Source: an uncultured Tateyamaria sp.
Lineage (GTDB): Bacteria; Pseudomonadota; Alphaproteobacteria; Rhodobacterales; Rhodobacteraceae
Assembly: GCF_947503045.1 (NCBI RefSeq)
Contig: NZ_CANNCF010000003.1
Span: 310,001 to 374,000, forward strand
DNA: 64,000 nucleotides
Direction: 5' to 3'
Below, in pieces: positions 17,663 to 28,194 of this stretch; within the stretch, counting starts at the first letter, position 1; each line of letters begins with the position of its first letter. Position numbers and translations under genes: made by a program. Under the pieces are notes generated by a model that saw nothing but the letters and a program-made list of their open reading frames with translations, ran no database searches and had not been told where the DNA came from.

Positions 17663-19312
17663 TTAACGCTGTGTTGACTCCCACTCCGGGTGTATCCACG
17701 GGGCGTCATTGCTGCGCGCAAGTGGGTCGCGCCCCAAGATATGATCGCTCATCTTCTCACCGGTCATGATCGATGGCGCATTGAGGTTGCCATTGGTGAT
17801 GCGAGGAAAGACTGAGCTGTCCACCACCCGCAACCCATCAACCCCGATGACACGACCCTGCGGGTCCACGACCGCCGTTTTGTCGTCCGCCCGCCCCATC
17901 CGGCAGGTACCGCAGGGGTGATAGGCGCTTTCAGCATGTTCGCGGATGACCGCGTCCAATTCGTCGTCGCTTTGCGCCGCCGCACCCGGCTGGATTTCAT
18001 GTTTCACATAAGGTTCAAAGGCTTGCTGGGCAAAAATCTCGCGCGTGAGGCGGATGCAGCGGCGAAAATCCTCCCAGTCCTGATCCGTGCTCATGTAGTT
18101 GAAGCGGATCACCGGATCATCCTTCGGATCATTTGAGCGCAAAGTCACCGCGCCGCGCGAGGGCGAGCGCATCGGCCCGACATGGGCCTGAAATCCGTGC
18201 CCTTCCGCTGCCGCCTTGCCGTCATAGCGCACGGCGATGGGCAGGAAATGGTACTGTATGTCCGGGTACGGCACGCCCGCCTGAGAGCGGATAAAGGCGC
18301 AGCTTTCGAACTGGTTTGAGGCTCCAAGCCCCGTTCCCGTGAACAGCCATTGCGCCCCGATCATGGCCTTTGAGACGATGTTCCAGTGTTTGTAAAGTGT
18401 TATCGGCTGTTTGGACGCCATCTGGATATACATCTCGAGATGGTCCTGCAGATTTGCCCCGACACCGGGGCGGTCGGCGACCACATCAATCCCATGTTCA
18501 GCCAGATGGGCGGCGGGGCCGATACCCGACAGCATCAATATCTTGGGCGAGTTGATCGACGAGGCGGCCAGGATCACCTCGCGTCGGGCACGCACGATCC
18601 GCCCATCGGCCAAGACCACACCAGTGGCGCGACCGTCCGCCATCTCCACCCGCTCGACCAGCCCCCGGATCAGATCGCAATTGGGCCGTTTCAGCGCAGG
18701 TTTCAGATAGGCGTTGGCTGCGGACCAGCGTCGCCCTTTGTAAACGGTCTGCTCAAACGGGCCGAAGCCTTCCTGTTTCTGCCCGTTATAGTCGTCGGTC
18801 ACCTCATAACCTGCCTGTTGCCCCGCCTCGACAAAGGCGTGGAACAGCGGGTTGGCGCGCGGCCCGCGCATCACGTGCAGTGGCCCATCACTGCCGCGCC
18901 AATGCGGATCGCCGCCATGGCCGCCGTCGTCCCATGTCTCCATCCTTTTGAAGTAGGGCAGCACGTCCGCATAAGCCCAACCGTCGGCCCCCGCCTCGGC
19001 CCAATGGTCAAAATCCATCGCGTGGCCGCGTACATAAACCATGCCGTTGATCGAGGACGAGCCGCCGACCACCTTGCCGCGCGGACAAACCAGACGCCGC
19101 CCGCCCAGATGCGGTTCGGGTTCGGACTGGTACCCCCAGTCATAGCGTTTCATGTTCATCGGATAGGACAGCGCCGCAGGCATCTGGATGAACGGGCCCG
19201 CATCGGTGCCGCCATGCTCAATCACCAGCACCGATTGCCCGGCCTCAGCCAGCCGATAGGCCACGGCGCAGCCTGCGCTGCCAGCCCCGACAATTACAAA
19301 ATCTGCTTCCAT
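17663..19312 (-). CDS. betA: Choline dehydrogenase
   Basis: 549 residues of the GMC oxidoreductase family. The FAD-binding N-terminus is [20 protein letters not shown] and the first GMC signature is [19 protein letters not shown] near 85-105; [12 protein letters not shown] near 465 holds the catalytic His region and the C-terminus has [19 protein letters not shown]. It oxidises choline to betaine aldehyde, probably at the inner membrane. The ribosome binding site is GAGGTGAAAG. It is last in betI-betC-betB-betA, 250 bases behind betB. Confidence 0.96.
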   Translation of the reverse strand: MEADFVIVGAGSAGCAVAYRLAEAGQSVLVIEHGGTDAGPFIQMPAALSYPMNMKRYDWGYQSEPEPHLGGRRLVCPRGKVVGGSSSINGMVYVRGHAMDFDHWAEAGADGWAYADVLPYFKRMETWDDGGHGGDPHWRGSDGPLHVMRGPRANPLFHAFVEAGQQAGYEVTDDYNGQKQEGFGPFEQTVYKGRRWSAANAYLKPALKRPNCDLIRGLVERVEMADGRATGVVLADGRIVRARREVILAASSINSPKILMLSGIGPAAHLAEHGIDVVADRPGVGANLQDHLEMYIQMASKQPITLYKHWNIVSKAMIGAQWLFTGTGLGASNQFESCAFIRSQAGVPYPDIQYHFLPIAVRYDGKAAAEGHGFQAHVGPMRSPSRGAVTLRSNDPKDDPVIRFNYMSTDQDWEDFRRCIRLTREIFAQQAFEPYVKHEIQPGAAAQSDDELDAVIREHAESAYHPCGTCRMGRADDKTAVVDPQGRVIGVDGLRVVDSSVFPRITNGNLNAPSIMTGEKMSDHILGRDPLARSNDAPWIHPEWESTQR

Positions 19313-19562
19313 CTTTCACCTCTTGGTGATTCCGCGAAGGATCAAGGATGCGAAGCACCGCGCGCAGCGCGGCCTGTCCTTGGGGCTTCGGGGAATCGCG
19401 TCTTATTCTCGATGAGGTCACTTGCGGCGCACACAGCGCCCTCAAGCACCTCTCAGCCAAAATCCTTCTGTTTCAACCGGCGCACCGCTCGCCCCCGATG
19501 CCGCCCTTTTTGGCGTGCGGGGTGGGCGGGTGGGCGCGCGCCAAAAAGGGCGTCCCGACTTC
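19313..19562. other. betB-betA intergenic region with a 14-bp inverted repeat
   Basis: 250 bases without a gene. A perfect 14-bp inverted repeat (CGCCCTTTTTGGCG at 19502-19515, complement at 19539-19552, 23-base GC-rich loop) lies just after the betB stop at 19563. The T-run is inside the stem, not after it, so efficient termination is doubtful; it may set the betB/betA ratio by partial termination or protect the betB 3' end. Confidence 0.55.
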
Positions 19563-21020
19563 TCAAAACGGTGCCTCCAGATCGCCCATGCGCACATAGA
19601 CCGACTTGAGCTGGCTGTAGTGTTCGATCGCCGCCTTGGAGTTTTCGCGCCCGACGCCCGACAATTTCGATCCGCCAAAGGGCGCCTCGACCGGGGCATC
19701 ATTGTAGGAGTTGATGAAACAAGTGCCCGCCTGAAAGCCCGCCGCCACCCGGTGCGCGCGGGTCAGATCACGGGTAAAGACGCCTGCGGCGAGCCCGAAT
19801 TCGGTATCATTGGCACGCGCCAGCACCTCAGCTTCGTCCTCGAAATCAAGGACGGCCATCACCGGGCCAAAAATCTCTTCGCGCGCAATGCTCATGTCAT
19901 CGGTGACATCGGCAAAAACGGTGGGCTCGATAAAAAACCCCTCCCGCTCCAGTCGCTTACCTCCATAGACCAGCCGCGCGCCCTCGGACTGTCCCTTGGC
20001 GATGTAGCCCTCCACGATGCCCAATTGCCGTTCGCTAACCATCGGTCCGAAGGACGTCGCCGGATCCTGCGGATCGCCAATGACGGCGTCCGCAAGGCGC
20101 TGTGCGAGGCGGTCGAGAAATGCGTCCTTTATCCCCTTCTGCACAAAGACCCGCGTCCCGTTGGAGCAGACCTGCCCCGAGGAATAGAAGTTGCCGAGGA
20201 TGGCACCGGACACGGCGTTTTCCACATCCGCATCGTCAAAGACGATCAGGGGGGATTTGCCGCCCAGTTCCATCGTCACATGCTTGATGCCCGCCGCCGC
20301 AGCGGCGTAGACCTTGCGCCCGGTGGGCACTGATCCGGTCAGTGACACCTTGTCGACGCGCGCGTCACTGACCAGCGCCGCGCCCACATCGCCAAGGCCC
20401 TGAATGACGTTGTAAACACCCGCAGGCACCCCTGCCTCGTATAAAATCTCTGCCACTTTCAGCGCACACAGCGGTGTGGTTTCGGACGGTTTGAACACCA
20501 TCGTGTTGCCGCAGGCGAGCGCCGGTGCGCCTTTCCAGCTCGCGATCTGGGTGGGATAGTTCCACGCGCCGATGCCCACACAAACGCCGAGCGGTTCACG
20601 GCGGGTATAAACCCAGTCCTCGCCCAACTGGATATGCTCACCCGTCAGGGTCGCGGCCATGCCGCCGAAATATTCCAGCGCATCCGCGCCGCTGGTGGCG
20701 TCCGCAACGGAGGTTTCCTGATAGGGTTTGCCGGTGTCATAGGTTTCCAGCACCGACAAATCATGATTGCGTTCCCGCATGATGTCGGCGGCGCGGCGCA
20801 GGATGCGGCCCCGCTCGGTTCCGCTGAGCGCGGCCCATGTGCCTTGGGCGTCACGCGCCGCATTCAGCGCCTGATCGATGATCGCCGGGGTCGCGGAATG
20901 GACCCGCCCGATCACGGCCCCTGTGGCGGGATAGATCACGTCGATGGGCGCGCCGCCGTCATCCTCGACATATCGACCATTGATGAAATGGCTGGCGGTG
21001 GGTTGGGTTGGATAGGTCAA
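19563..21020 (-). CDS. betB: Betaine aldehyde dehydrogenase
   Basis: 485 residues of the ALDH family. Catalytic glutamate is in [13 protein letters not shown], the nucleophilic cysteine in [12 protein letters not shown] and the NAD-binding turn in [12 protein letters not shown]. It oxidises betaine aldehyde to glycine betaine. It starts with TTG at 21020, five bases after GGAGG; that Shine-Dalgarno is the end of the dispersed repeat at 21025-21059. Confidence 0.95.
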   Translation of the reverse strand: MTYPTQPTASHFINGRYVEDDGGAPIDVIYPATGAVIGRVHSATPAIIDQALNAARDAQGTWAALSGTERGRILRRAADIMRERNHDLSVLETYDTGKPYQETSVADATSGADALEYFGGMAATLTGEHIQLGEDWVYTRREPLGVCVGIGAWNYPTQIASWKGAPALACGNTMVFKPSETTPLCALKVAEILYEAGVPAGVYNVIQGLGDVGAALVSDARVDKVSLTGSVPTGRKVYAAAAAGIKHVTMELGGKSPLIVFDDADVENAVSGAILGNFYSSGQVCSNGTRVFVQKGIKDAFLDRLAQRLADAVIGDPQDPATSFGPMVSERQLGIVEGYIAKGQSEGARLVYGGKRLEREGFFIEPTVFADVTDDMSIAREEIFGPVMAVLDFEDEAEVLARANDTEFGLAAGVFTRDLTRAHRVAAGFQAGTCFINSYNDAPVEAPFGGSKLSGVGRENSKAAIEHYSQLKSVYVRMGDLEAPF

Positions 21021-21024
21021 TTTC

Positions 21025-21059
21025 GCCTCCGGCGGTGGTATTTCTGGTCAGAAGAAACA
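21025..21059 (+). repeat. Dispersed intergenic repeat, copy A
   Basis: 35 bp beginning GCCTCCGGCGGTGGTATTTC and ending TCAGAAGAAACA, between betC and betB. It matches copy B (47548-47582) at 34 of 35 positions and copy C in the 25-bp core with one mismatch. Read on the minus strand its GCCGGAGGC end provides the betB Shine-Dalgarno. Confidence 0.8.
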
Positions 21060-21062
21060 GGC

Positions 21063-22571
21063 TCATTCGCCGCGCGGGAAGCGCTGGTTTTCTTCGACGG
21101 TGTTGAGGTCCATGTGGTTGCGCATGTACTGCTCGGACGCCTTTTGCAGCGGCTGGTAGTCCCAAGGGTAGTAGCCCCCCTGCCGCAGCGCCTCATAAAC
21201 CACCCAGCGCCGCGCCTGACTGGTCCGAACATCAGCGTCAAAGCGATCCAAATCCCACCGCGCCTCGGATTTGGCCCTGAGCTGGTCGCGTGTGCCCTGA
21301 TGTGCGGCGACCTCGGCAAGGTTGGTCAGCTCATGCGGGTCGGCCTCAAGGTCAAAGAGTTGGTCTGGGTCCAGCGCGCATCGGTTGTATTTCCACTTGC
21401 CATAGCGCAGCGACACCATCGGGGCCTGGGTGCCTTCGGCGGCATATTCCATCGCCACCGGTTCGGTGCGCTCCACCCCTTGCCCTTGCGGGACCAGCGA
21501 CTGGCCTGTCGTCCATGGCGCGACCTCGTCCATGCTGACCCCGGCCAGATCGCACAAGGTCGGGCAGACATCGATATTGCTGACCGGGTCGATGATCAGA
21601 CCCGGGGTCATATCCGGCGCACTGATCATCATCGGCACGCGCGCAGAGCCCTCAAAGAAAGACATCTTGAACCACAGCCCCCGCTCGCCCAGCATGTCGC
21701 CGTGATCGGAAACAAAGAGGATGATCGCCTCTTGCCGGGTGGTTTCCAACGCTTCCATCACCTCACCGATTTTGTCGTCGAGATAGGAGATGTTAGCGAA
21801 ATAGGCCCGGCGCGAGCGGCGCACGTCCTCGTCTGTGATGTCAAAGCTGCGCCAGTCATTGGCGTCAAAGATGCGCTGCGAATGCGGGTCCTGATCCTCG
21901 TAAGGGATCGGGCCGACGGTTGGCATGAGATGCTCGCAATCCTCGTAGAGATCCCAATATTTCTTGCGCGCCACGTATGGATCATGCGGGTGGGTAAAGC
22001 TGACTGTCAGGCACCAGGGCCGGGCGTCATGGCCGCGCGCCAGATCATAGACCTTGCGCGTCGCATGAAAGGCGACCGCGTCGTCATATTCCATCTGGTT
22101 GGAGATTTCCGCCACGCCCGCGCCGGTGACCGACCCCATGTTGTGATACCACCAGTCAATCCGCTCGCCGGGTTTGCGATAGTCCGGGGTCCAGCCGAAG
22201 TCGGCGGGGTAGATGTCGGTGGTCAGCCGTTCCTCGAACCCATGCATCTGATCGGGGCCGACAAAATGCATCTTGCCCGACAGGCACGTCTGATAGCCCG
22301 CGCGGCGCAGATGGTGGGCGTAGGTGGGGATGGACGAGGTGAACTCGGCCGCATTGTCATAGACGCCCGTCGCACTTGGCAACTGGCCCGACATGAACGC
22401 TGCACGCCCCGGCGCACAAAGTGGCGACGCGGTGTAGCAGTTCTTGAACCGGGTCGAGCAGGCGGCCAGTTTCTTGAGGTTCGGCGCGTGCAGCCAGTCC
22501 GCAGGACCGTCAGGAAACAGGGTGCCGTTCAGCTGGTCGACCATGAAGATGAGGATGTTGGGACGGGTCAT
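21063..22571 (-). CDS. betC: Choline-sulfatase
   Basis: 502 residues of the alkaline-phosphatase/sulfatase superfamily. MTRPNILIFMVDQLNG gives the metal-binding Asp. LCAPGRAAFMSGQ holds the C-x-P-x-R sequence whose Cys52 is converted to formylglycine. VSDHGDMLGERGLWFK is the second metal region. It hydrolyses choline-O-sulfate to choline and sulfate, feeding BetA and BetB. Its start overlaps the betI stop by four bases (ATGA). Confidence 0.95.
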   Translation of the reverse strand: MTRPNILIFMVDQLNGTLFPDGPADWLHAPNLKKLAACSTRFKNCYTASPLCAPGRAAFMSGQLPSATGVYDNAAEFTSSIPTYAHHLRRAGYQTCLSGKMHFVGPDQMHGFEERLTTDIYPADFGWTPDYRKPGERIDWWYHNMGSVTGAGVAEISNQMEYDDAVAFHATRKVYDLARGHDARPWCLTVSFTHPHDPYVARKKYWDLYEDCEHLMPTVGPIPYEDQDPHSQRIFDANDWRSFDITDEDVRRSRRAYFANISYLDDKIGEVMEALETTRQEAIILFVSDHGDMLGERGLWFKMSFFEGSARVPMMISAPDMTPGLIIDPVSNIDVCPTLCDLAGVSMDEVAPWTTGQSLVPQGQGVERTEPVAMEYAAEGTQAPMVSLRYGKWKYNRCALDPDQLFDLEADPHELTNLAEVAAHQGTRDQLRAKSEARWDLDRFDADVRTSQARRWVVYEALRQGGYYPWDYQPLQKASEQYMRNHMDLNTVEENQRFPRGE

Positions 22572-23143
22572 GGCGCACCTGTGGTGAGGGTATCAAGGGC
22601 GCGCTCCGCCGTGGCCTTGGCCGTATCGACCGAGCCATCTGCCCCCAGCCCTGCGCGCAGGTAAAGCCCGTCAATCAGGGCACCCAGCAGTTCGGCATCC
22701 CGGCGGGGATCACGGCTGAGCGGGCGCAGGGCGTGGGTGAGGTTTGAACGCAGGCGGCGCTGGTAAAGCAACAGCAACCGGTGCGTTTCGGGATGGGTCG
22801 TGGCCTGCGCATAAAGCGTCATCCACGCGCTGACCGTAGCGGGCGCAAAGCAGGAGGGCGCAAAACTGGCGGCAATCAGCGCCTCCGCGCGGGCGCGCGG
22901 CGTGCGGGCGGAGCGCAGGCCAGCCACAACCTCGATCCCGAAATCACGCAGGATCTGGCGCATGGCCGCCAGAAATATCTGGTCTTTGCCGCCGAAATAA
23001 TGGTGTGCGAGCGCCGTGGACATGCCGGCCCGCTTGGCGATCTGCCCCACCGTGACGTCCAGCGATCCCGCCGCCCCGATCTCGGCGATTGTGGCCTCGA
23101 CCAATGCAGCGCGGCGGATCGGCTCCATCCCAAGTTTCGGCAT
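22568..23143 (-). CDS. betI: TetR-family repressor BetI
   Basis: 191 residues. The HTH is VTVGQIAKRAGMSTALAHHY near 28-50, followed by FGGKDQIFLAAMRQ, matching BetI proteins (LAHHYFGGK). In relatives it represses bet genes and is relieved by choline. It is first in the operon, with a palindromic AT-rich sequence 40 bases upstream as likely operator. Confidence 0.92.
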   Translation of the reverse strand: MPKLGMEPIRRAALVEATIAEIGAAGSLDVTVGQIAKRAGMSTALAHHYFGGKDQIFLAAMRQILRDFGIEVVAGLRSARTPRARAEALIAASFAPSCFAPATVSAWMTLYAQATTHPETHRLLLLYQRRLRSNLTHALRPLSRDPRRDAELLGALIDGLYLRAGLGADGSVDTAKATAERALDTLTTGAP

Positions 23144-23182
23144 ATCTGACCCCCAGATTGACAGTGCGCGCCAACCTGCTGG

Positions 23183-23212
23183 TTTTTTATTGACTCGTCA
23201 ATCAATAAAAAA
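23183..23212. promoter_or_regulatory. Likely BetI operator upstream of betI
   Basis: A perfect 11-bp inverted repeat, TTTTTTATTGA at 23183-23193 and complement at 23202-23212, with the inner TTGACTCGTCAA core. It is the only strong palindrome in the 69-base space before betI and resembles AT-rich BetI boxes. Confidence 0.6.
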
Positions 23213-24115
23213 TCACATCTTGGTCGCAGGGGTCGGCGGCGTGATAGGCCGCCGCTTCAGCACCGCCTCGCGCCACGTGATGAAGGTGACCGAGGCCAGA
23301 ATCAGTCCGCCGCCGATGATCACCCAGATGTCGACCGGCTCGGAAAAGACCAACGCGCCGAGCGCAACGGCCCAAACCAGTTGCAAAAACGTGATCGGCT
23401 GTGTGACCGTGACCGGTGCGGCGGCAAAAGCCATCGTCATCGTGTAGTGTCCGGCGGTCGCAAAACAGGCCACGGCAAAGAGCAGCCCCAGATCGCCCCA
23501 GCTTGGCGTGACCCAATCCGCCAGCGCAAACGGGGCCAGCCCAAGGGTCACGAAAACCGACAGCATGAAGACGACGACGGCCGGTTTTGCCTCATCCGCA
23601 AGAACCTTGGCGAGCAGGTAGGACCCCGCAAAGGTGACGGCGCAAAACATCATCGCGATATGACCCTGCTCAACCGTCCGGAAACCGGGGCGCAGGATGA
23701 CCGCTGTGCCGATCAGGGCTACGGCGATTGCCGCGATCCGGCGCATGGCCAGCTTTTCGCCGAGAAACAGGGCTGCTCCGACGCTGACATAGACCGGGGC
23801 CAGGTAATTCATCGCTGTCACCTCGGCGATGGGAATGCGGGTCATGGCAAAAAACCACAGGATCACGCCGCCGGAATGAAACACTCCGCGCAAGGTAAAC
23901 AGCCGCCACTGGCGCGGCGTCAGGTGGGCCGCACGTACCGCAGGCAACATCGGAATGAGAAAACCCAGTCCTAGGAGATAGCGCAGAAACGCGGCCTCGG
24001 CCGGGGGCACACGCGGGCCCATATATTTGACAATCGCCGTGACAGCGACAAAGCAAAGGCCCGTCACCAGCATCCAGAATATGCCCTTCAGGGGTTTGGG
24101 GTCGCCGTGTTGCAT
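23213..24115 (-). CDS. EamA-family DMT transporter
   Basis: 300 residues with ten predicted transmembrane helices in two EamA halves (first GLCFVAVTAIVKYMG, ending RIPIAEVTAMNYLAPVYVSV; second starting IAMMFCAVTFAGSYLL). The paired EamA pattern with A-x-x-Y-L-x-P at the end of the first half is typical. Substrate unknown; it lies upstream of betI on the same strand, but the spacer with the operator suggests separate control. Confidence 0.85.
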   Translation of the reverse strand: MQHGDPKPLKGIFWMLVTGLCFVAVTAIVKYMGPRVPPAEAAFLRYLLGLGFLIPMLPAVRAAHLTPRQWRLFTLRGVFHSGGVILWFFAMTRIPIAEVTAMNYLAPVYVSVGAALFLGEKLAMRRIAAIAVALIGTAVILRPGFRTVEQGHIAMMFCAVTFAGSYLLAKVLADEAKPAVVVFMLSVFVTLGLAPFALADWVTPSWGDLGLLFAVACFATAGHYTMTMAFAAAPVTVTQPITFLQLVWAVALGALVFSEPVDIWVIIGGGLILASVTFITWREAVLKRRPITPPTPATKM

Positions 24116-24165
24116 ACCCTATCAATGCGGGCTTGGGTCGAGGCTTGCAAGCCCGTTACAGCCCT

Positions 24166-24762
24166 TTAAAGATAAAGCAGTTTCAATGCGATGGCCCACA
24201 TGGTCAGCGCAATGATCGCATCCAGCACCCGCCACGCACGGGGCCGCGCAAAGAGTGGCGCCAGAAGCCGCGCGCCATATCCAAGGGCAAAGAAAAACGC
24301 GACGCTGCCCATCACCGCGCCGAGGCCAAAGATCCCCCGGTTGTCATAGTGCAACGACATCGAACCGATCAGCACACCCATGTCCAGATAGACGCGCGGA
24401 TTGAGCCAGCTCAGCGCCAGCACCGCGAGAACCGCCTGTCGCACGCTTTGGCTGTCTGCCCCATCGACCGTCAGTGCGGCACCCCCACGCCAGACCGCGC
24501 GGGCATGGCGCCATCCATACCACAGCAGACCCGCAGCCCCACCAAAGCGCATCACCGGCTCAGCCCATGGAGCGGCCCGGGCAAGCGCCCCAAACCCGGC
24601 AATACCGGACGCGATCAACAGGGCATCAGACACCCCGCAGGCCAGACATACGCAGACCACGTGGGCGCGCCCCACCCCCTGACACAACACAAAGGCATTC
24701 CGCGCACCGATCACGAGGATCAGCGAGATCGACAGAAAAAAGCCGGGCAAGAAAGTTGTCAT
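24166..24762 (-). CDS. LysE/ArgO-family amino acid exporter
   Basis: 198 residues from ATG 24762 (GAGGTG upstream). Six helices; the N-terminal FFLSISLILVIGARNAFVL is the LysE family signature (GxxN/R-x-F-V-L) and LALSWLNPRVYLDMGVLIGS is the conserved mid-protein motif with NPxxYLD. This matches the ArgO/LysE branch that exports basic amino acids. No adjacent ArgP/LysG regulator is present, which is unusual for the family. Confidence 0.87.
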   Translation of the reverse strand: MTTFLPGFFLSISLILVIGARNAFVLCQGVGRAHVVCVCLACGVSDALLIASGIAGFGALARAAPWAEPVMRFGGAAGLLWYGWRHARAVWRGGAALTVDGADSQSVRQAVLAVLALSWLNPRVYLDMGVLIGSMSLHYDNRGIFGLGAVMGSVAFFFALGYGARLLAPLFARPRAWRVLDAIIALTMWAIALKLLYL

Positions 24763-25031
24763 TCCAGCACACCTCGCGCCGTGAACTGAGCGGCACAAGT
24801 GGTGCAAGTTCCGGTCACAAGCATATCCAAGCTATACGTTTTTTGCACACCAGCCATGCACACAAACACAGAGCAATTGCGCGCAGCACACCCTATATCC
24901 TTGAGACCCGGATGGCGACCTCGTGCCAAAAGGTGTCACCAGTAGTGGTTATCACAGTGATCTGATCATAGATGATTAGCGTATCCCTGATGAAAACGTA
25001 TGCTGGTCAAAGATAACAAGGACTGACTCCG

Positions 25032-25268
25032 ATGCTGGATGAGACACATAGCGTTGACCTGACCCTTCAAGACCTCGAGTTGATCGAGGCCGCCCTGCAG
25101 ACGCAGGAAAAGATCTTGTCGGTCCAAAGCCGCGCCGGCGGCAATGCTGCGCGCACCCGCCTCAACGACCTCAAAGGATTGATGCGTCGCCTGCGCCGTC
25201 AGACGCCTTCCTCGCAAGGGGCGCCCGCCGCCACGTGGAGCCAGGCCGCACGGCAGCTGTTCTTCTAG
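25032..25268 (+). CDS. Small hypothetical protein, 78 residues
   Basis: Begins MLDETHSVDLTLQDLELIEA and continues with an amphipathic helix (ALQTQEKILSVQSRAGG), a basic stretch NDLKGLMRRLRRQ and an aromatic end. No membrane segment. It has its own 269-base upstream region and a strong terminator right behind it, which supports a real gene. Function unknown. Confidence 0.65.
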   Translation: MLDETHSVDLTLQDLELIEAALQTQEKILSVQSRAGGNAARTRLNDLKGLMRRLRRQTPSSQGAPAATWSQAARQLFF

Positions 25269-25290
25269 ACCAAAAAACCACCACTCACGA

Positions 25291-25326
25291 AAAACGCCGC
25301 ATCCGTGACCGGGGCGGCGTTTTTTA
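25291..25326. terminator. Bidirectional intrinsic terminator
   Basis: AAAAACGCCGC (25291-25301) pairs with GCGGCGTTTTT (25315-25325). T-runs occur on both strands, so it serves the 78-residue gene on plus and yebC on minus, which converge here. Confidence 0.85.
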
Positions 25327-25355
25327 ATGCCTGAACGGTGTGTTGCCCGATCGGG

Positions 25356-26105
25356 TTAGTCTTCGTCCAGCTGCGCCATGACCTCGTCGCTGGCTTCGAA
25401 ATTGGTGGTCACCTGCTGGACGTCGTCATCATCTTCCAGCGCATCCATCAGCTTCATCAGCTTTTGCATGGCCTCAAGGTCCATCTCGGTTGTGGTGGTG
25501 GGGCGCCAGACCAGCTTGGTGGACTCGGATTCACCCAGTTCGGTCTCGAGCACGTTTGACACCTCGTTAAGGTCCGTGTCCGCACACCAGATCGTGTGGC
25601 CGCCTTCACCGGATTCGACATCTTCGGCCCCGGCCTCGATCGCCGCCATCATGACGGTGTCGGCATCCCCGACATCCGCCGGATAGCTGACCGTGCCCTT
25701 GCGCTCGAACATGAAGCCAACGCTGCCCGTCTCGCCGAGGTTGCCGCCGTTCTTGGTAAAGGTCGAGCGCACGTTCGAGGCGGTGCGATTGCGGTTGTCC
25801 GTCATCGCCTCGACAATCACCGCCACGCCATTGGGGCCATAGCCCTCATAGCGGATTTCCTCGTACTCATCCCCCTCACCGGCCTGCGATTTCTTGATCG
25901 CGCGGTCGATCACGTCCTTGGGGACCGAGTTCGACTTGGCCTCTTTCACCGCAAGACGCAGGCGCGGGTTCTTGTCCGGGTCCGGGTCGCCCATCTTGGC
26001 CGCCACTGTGATTTCCTTGGACATCTTGGAAAACAGCTTGGCCCGGATCTTGTCCTGACGCCCCTTGCGGTGCTGGATGTTTGCCCATTTGCTGTGGCCT
26101 GCCAT
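25356..26105 (-). CDS. yebC: YebC/PmpR-family protein
   Basis: 249 residues starting [18 protein letters not shown], the invariant N-terminus of the family, then [17 protein letters not shown] and [20 protein letters not shown]. Full length and collinear. Family members act as DNA-binding regulators or, as shown more recently for some, relieve ribosome stalling at proline-rich sites; which applies here is not visible. Confidence 0.95.
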   Translation of the reverse strand: MAGHSKWANIQHRKGRQDKIRAKLFSKMSKEITVAAKMGDPDPDKNPRLRLAVKEAKSNSVPKDVIDRAIKKSQAGEGDEYEEIRYEGYGPNGVAVIVEAMTDNRNRTASNVRSTFTKNGGNLGETGSVGFMFERKGTVSYPADVGDADTVMMAAIEAGAEDVESGEGGHTIWCADTDLNEVSNVLETELGESESTKLVWRPTTTTEMDLEAMQKLMKLMDALEDDDDVQQVTTNFEASDEVMAQLDED

Positions 26106-26334
26106 GGCTGCCTCCTTCGCGCGTTCAAATCTCGGTATGCCTGCCGCGCCGATATAGGACAAGGCGGCAAGGCGGGGCAAGGCCTTGGGACGACACGATG
26201 CAGGCGCAACCTGCACCCTTCTCTGTTTCCAAAAAATCCCGGGGGTGAGGCCGCAGGCCGAGAGGGCTGGCCCCCTGACCCGGCCTGTGACAACGTGCAG
26301 CCACCCGCAATGACACATGTATCGGAAAGGCCGC

Positions 26335-28107
26335 ATGAGCACCGATCAAATCATCCTTTTCTCGCTGTTCGGCGCCGTGTTCGGCCTGCTGCTCTGGGGG
26401 CGGTTCCGCTATGACATCGTGGCCTTCAGCGCGCTCATGATCGGCGTCGTTCTGGGCGTTGTCCCAAGCGCTGATGCGTTTTCGGGCTTTGGCCACCCGG
26501 CGACACTGGTGGTCGCACTTGTGCTGGTGGTCTCAGCCGGGCTTGTCCGCTCGGGGGCCGTGTTCCTGATCACGCGCACGCTGGTCGATGCCAGCCGCAG
26601 CCTTGGCAGCCATATCGCGCTGATGGGCGCCATCGGCGGGGTGTTGTCGGCCTTCATGAACAACGTGGCGGCCCTTGCCCTGCTGATGCCCGTCGACATC
26701 CAGACCGCGCGCAAGGCCGGGCGCAGTCCGGGGCTCAGCCTGATGCCGCTCAGCTTTGCCACGATCCTGGGTGGCATGGTCACGTTGATCGGCACCCCCC
26801 CCAACATCATCATCGCGGCAATCCGGCAGGACAGTCTGGGCGAACCGTTCCGCATGTTCGACTTTGCCCCCGTCGGCGGTGTGGCCGCCATTGCCGGGCT
26901 GTTGTTCGTCGCGCTGGTCGGCTGGCGGCTGATCCCGGCGCGGGAGGACGAAAAAAGCGTCAGCGAAGAGGTCTCGCAATATATCGCGGAACTGACGGTG
27001 CCTACGGAGTCCAAACTGATCGGACAGCGCTTGGGCGCACTGGAAGAGGACGCCGAAAAGGCGGATGTCGCCATCATCGGGCTGATCCGCGACGGCAGGC
27101 GGCGCTATGGGCGCGCACGCAACAGCGCGCTGCAGGCCGAGGACGCGCTGGTGCTTGAGGCCACCCCCGATGCGCTGGATGAATTCCGTGCCGCAAGCGG
27201 GCTCGCCGTGGCCGAGGCCAAGCGCGAAGACCAGTTGAAGGCCGCGGGCGAAGGTGTTGAAATCATTGAAGTCGTCGTGACCGACCAATCCCGTCTGATC
27301 GGGCGCACGGCGCAATCGGTTGGGCTCAGCTGGCGGCAATCGACGATCTTGATGGGGATATCGCGCGGCGGCCAGAAAATCACCAAACAGATCCGCAAGA
27401 CGCCGATACGGGCGGGCGACATCCTGTTGCTGCTGGTGCCCCGCGACACCGGGGCGGATGTCACGCAATGGCTCGGCGCGCTCCCCCTGGCCGAACGCGG
27501 GCTGGCAGTTACGGCGGACGACAAGGTGTGGCTGGCCATCGGTCTTTTTGTCGGGGCGGTGGCGGCGGCCAGCGTCGGTCTGCTTTACCTGCCCGTGGCG
27601 CTAGGGCTTGTTGTGGTGGCCTTTGTCCTGTCGAAGATCGTGCCACTGTCCGAACTTTACACCCATATCGAGTGGCCCGTCATTGTTCTCTTGGGTTCGA
27701 TGATCCCGCTGGGTGCGGCGCTCGAAAGCTCGGGCGGGACCGAGCTGATCGCGGGATGGCTGGTGACCCTCACAAACGGCATGCCCGCATGGGCGGTGCT
27801 GACCGTGCTGATGGTGGTCACGATGAGCCTGTCGGACGTGCTCAACAACACCGCGACCACCATCGTGGCCGCCCCGGTGGGCATCCAGATGGCGCAGACG
27901 CTGGGCGTCTCACCCGACCCGTTCCTGATGGCGGTGGCCGTCGCGGCCTCTTCCGCCTTCCTCACGCCCATCGGGCACAAGAACAACACGCTGATCCTTG
28001 GCCCGGGCGGCTACAGCTTTGGGGATTATTGGCGGATCGGTCTGCCGCTTGAGGTCATTGTCGTGGCCGTCTCAATCCCCGCGATCCTTGTCTTCTGGCC
28101 GCTCTGA
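26335..28107 (+). CDS. SLC13-type permease with two RCK_C (TrkA-C) domains
   Basis: 590 residues from ATG 26335. Helices in residues 1-200 include [14 protein letters not shown] and [12 protein letters not shown], the paired SLC13/CitMHS motifs. Two TrkA-C-like soluble domains follow (about 215-290 and 305-390: [20 protein letters not shown] and [17 protein letters not shown]). The second membrane half has [12 protein letters not shown] and [18 protein letters not shown]. Such proteins carry anions such as sulfate or dicarboxylates with ligand-sensing cytosolic domains. A second paralogue is at 31887-33665. Confidence 0.88.
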   Translation: MSTDQIILFSLFGAVFGLLLWGRFRYDIVAFSALMIGVVLGVVPSADAFSGFGHPATLVVALVLVVSAGLVRSGAVFLITRTLVDASRSLGSHIALMGAIGGVLSAFMNNVAALALLMPVDIQTARKAGRSPGLSLMPLSFATILGGMVTLIGTPPNIIIAAIRQDSLGEPFRMFDFAPVGGVAAIAGLLFVALVGWRLIPAREDEKSVSEEVSQYIAELTVPTESKLIGQRLGALEEDAEKADVAIIGLIRDGRRRYGRARNSALQAEDALVLEATPDALDEFRAASGLAVAEAKREDQLKAAGEGVEIIEVVVTDQSRLIGRTAQSVGLSWRQSTILMGISRGGQKITKQIRKTPIRAGDILLLLVPRDTGADVTQWLGALPLAERGLAVTADDKVWLAIGLFVGAVAAASVGLLYLPVALGLVVVAFVLSKIVPLSELYTHIEWPVIVLLGSMIPLGAALESSGGTELIAGWLVTLTNGMPAWAVLTVLMVVTMSLSDVLNNTATTIVAAPVGIQMAQTLGVSPDPFLMAVAVAASSAFLTPIGHKNNTLILGPGGYSFGDYWRIGLPLEVIVVAVSIPAILVFWPL

Positions 28108-28194
28108 GGACGGCACGACGATGGAAAACGACCTGACCAAGGGTAAACGTTGCACCTTGGCAGAACGCGGTTAACGTGAGCGCGGGAGGACGTC

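Noticed and set aside
20634-22664. 676-codon plus-strand open frame
   Set aside because: Antisense to betB and betC, with the low-complexity composition typical of high-GC shadow frames.
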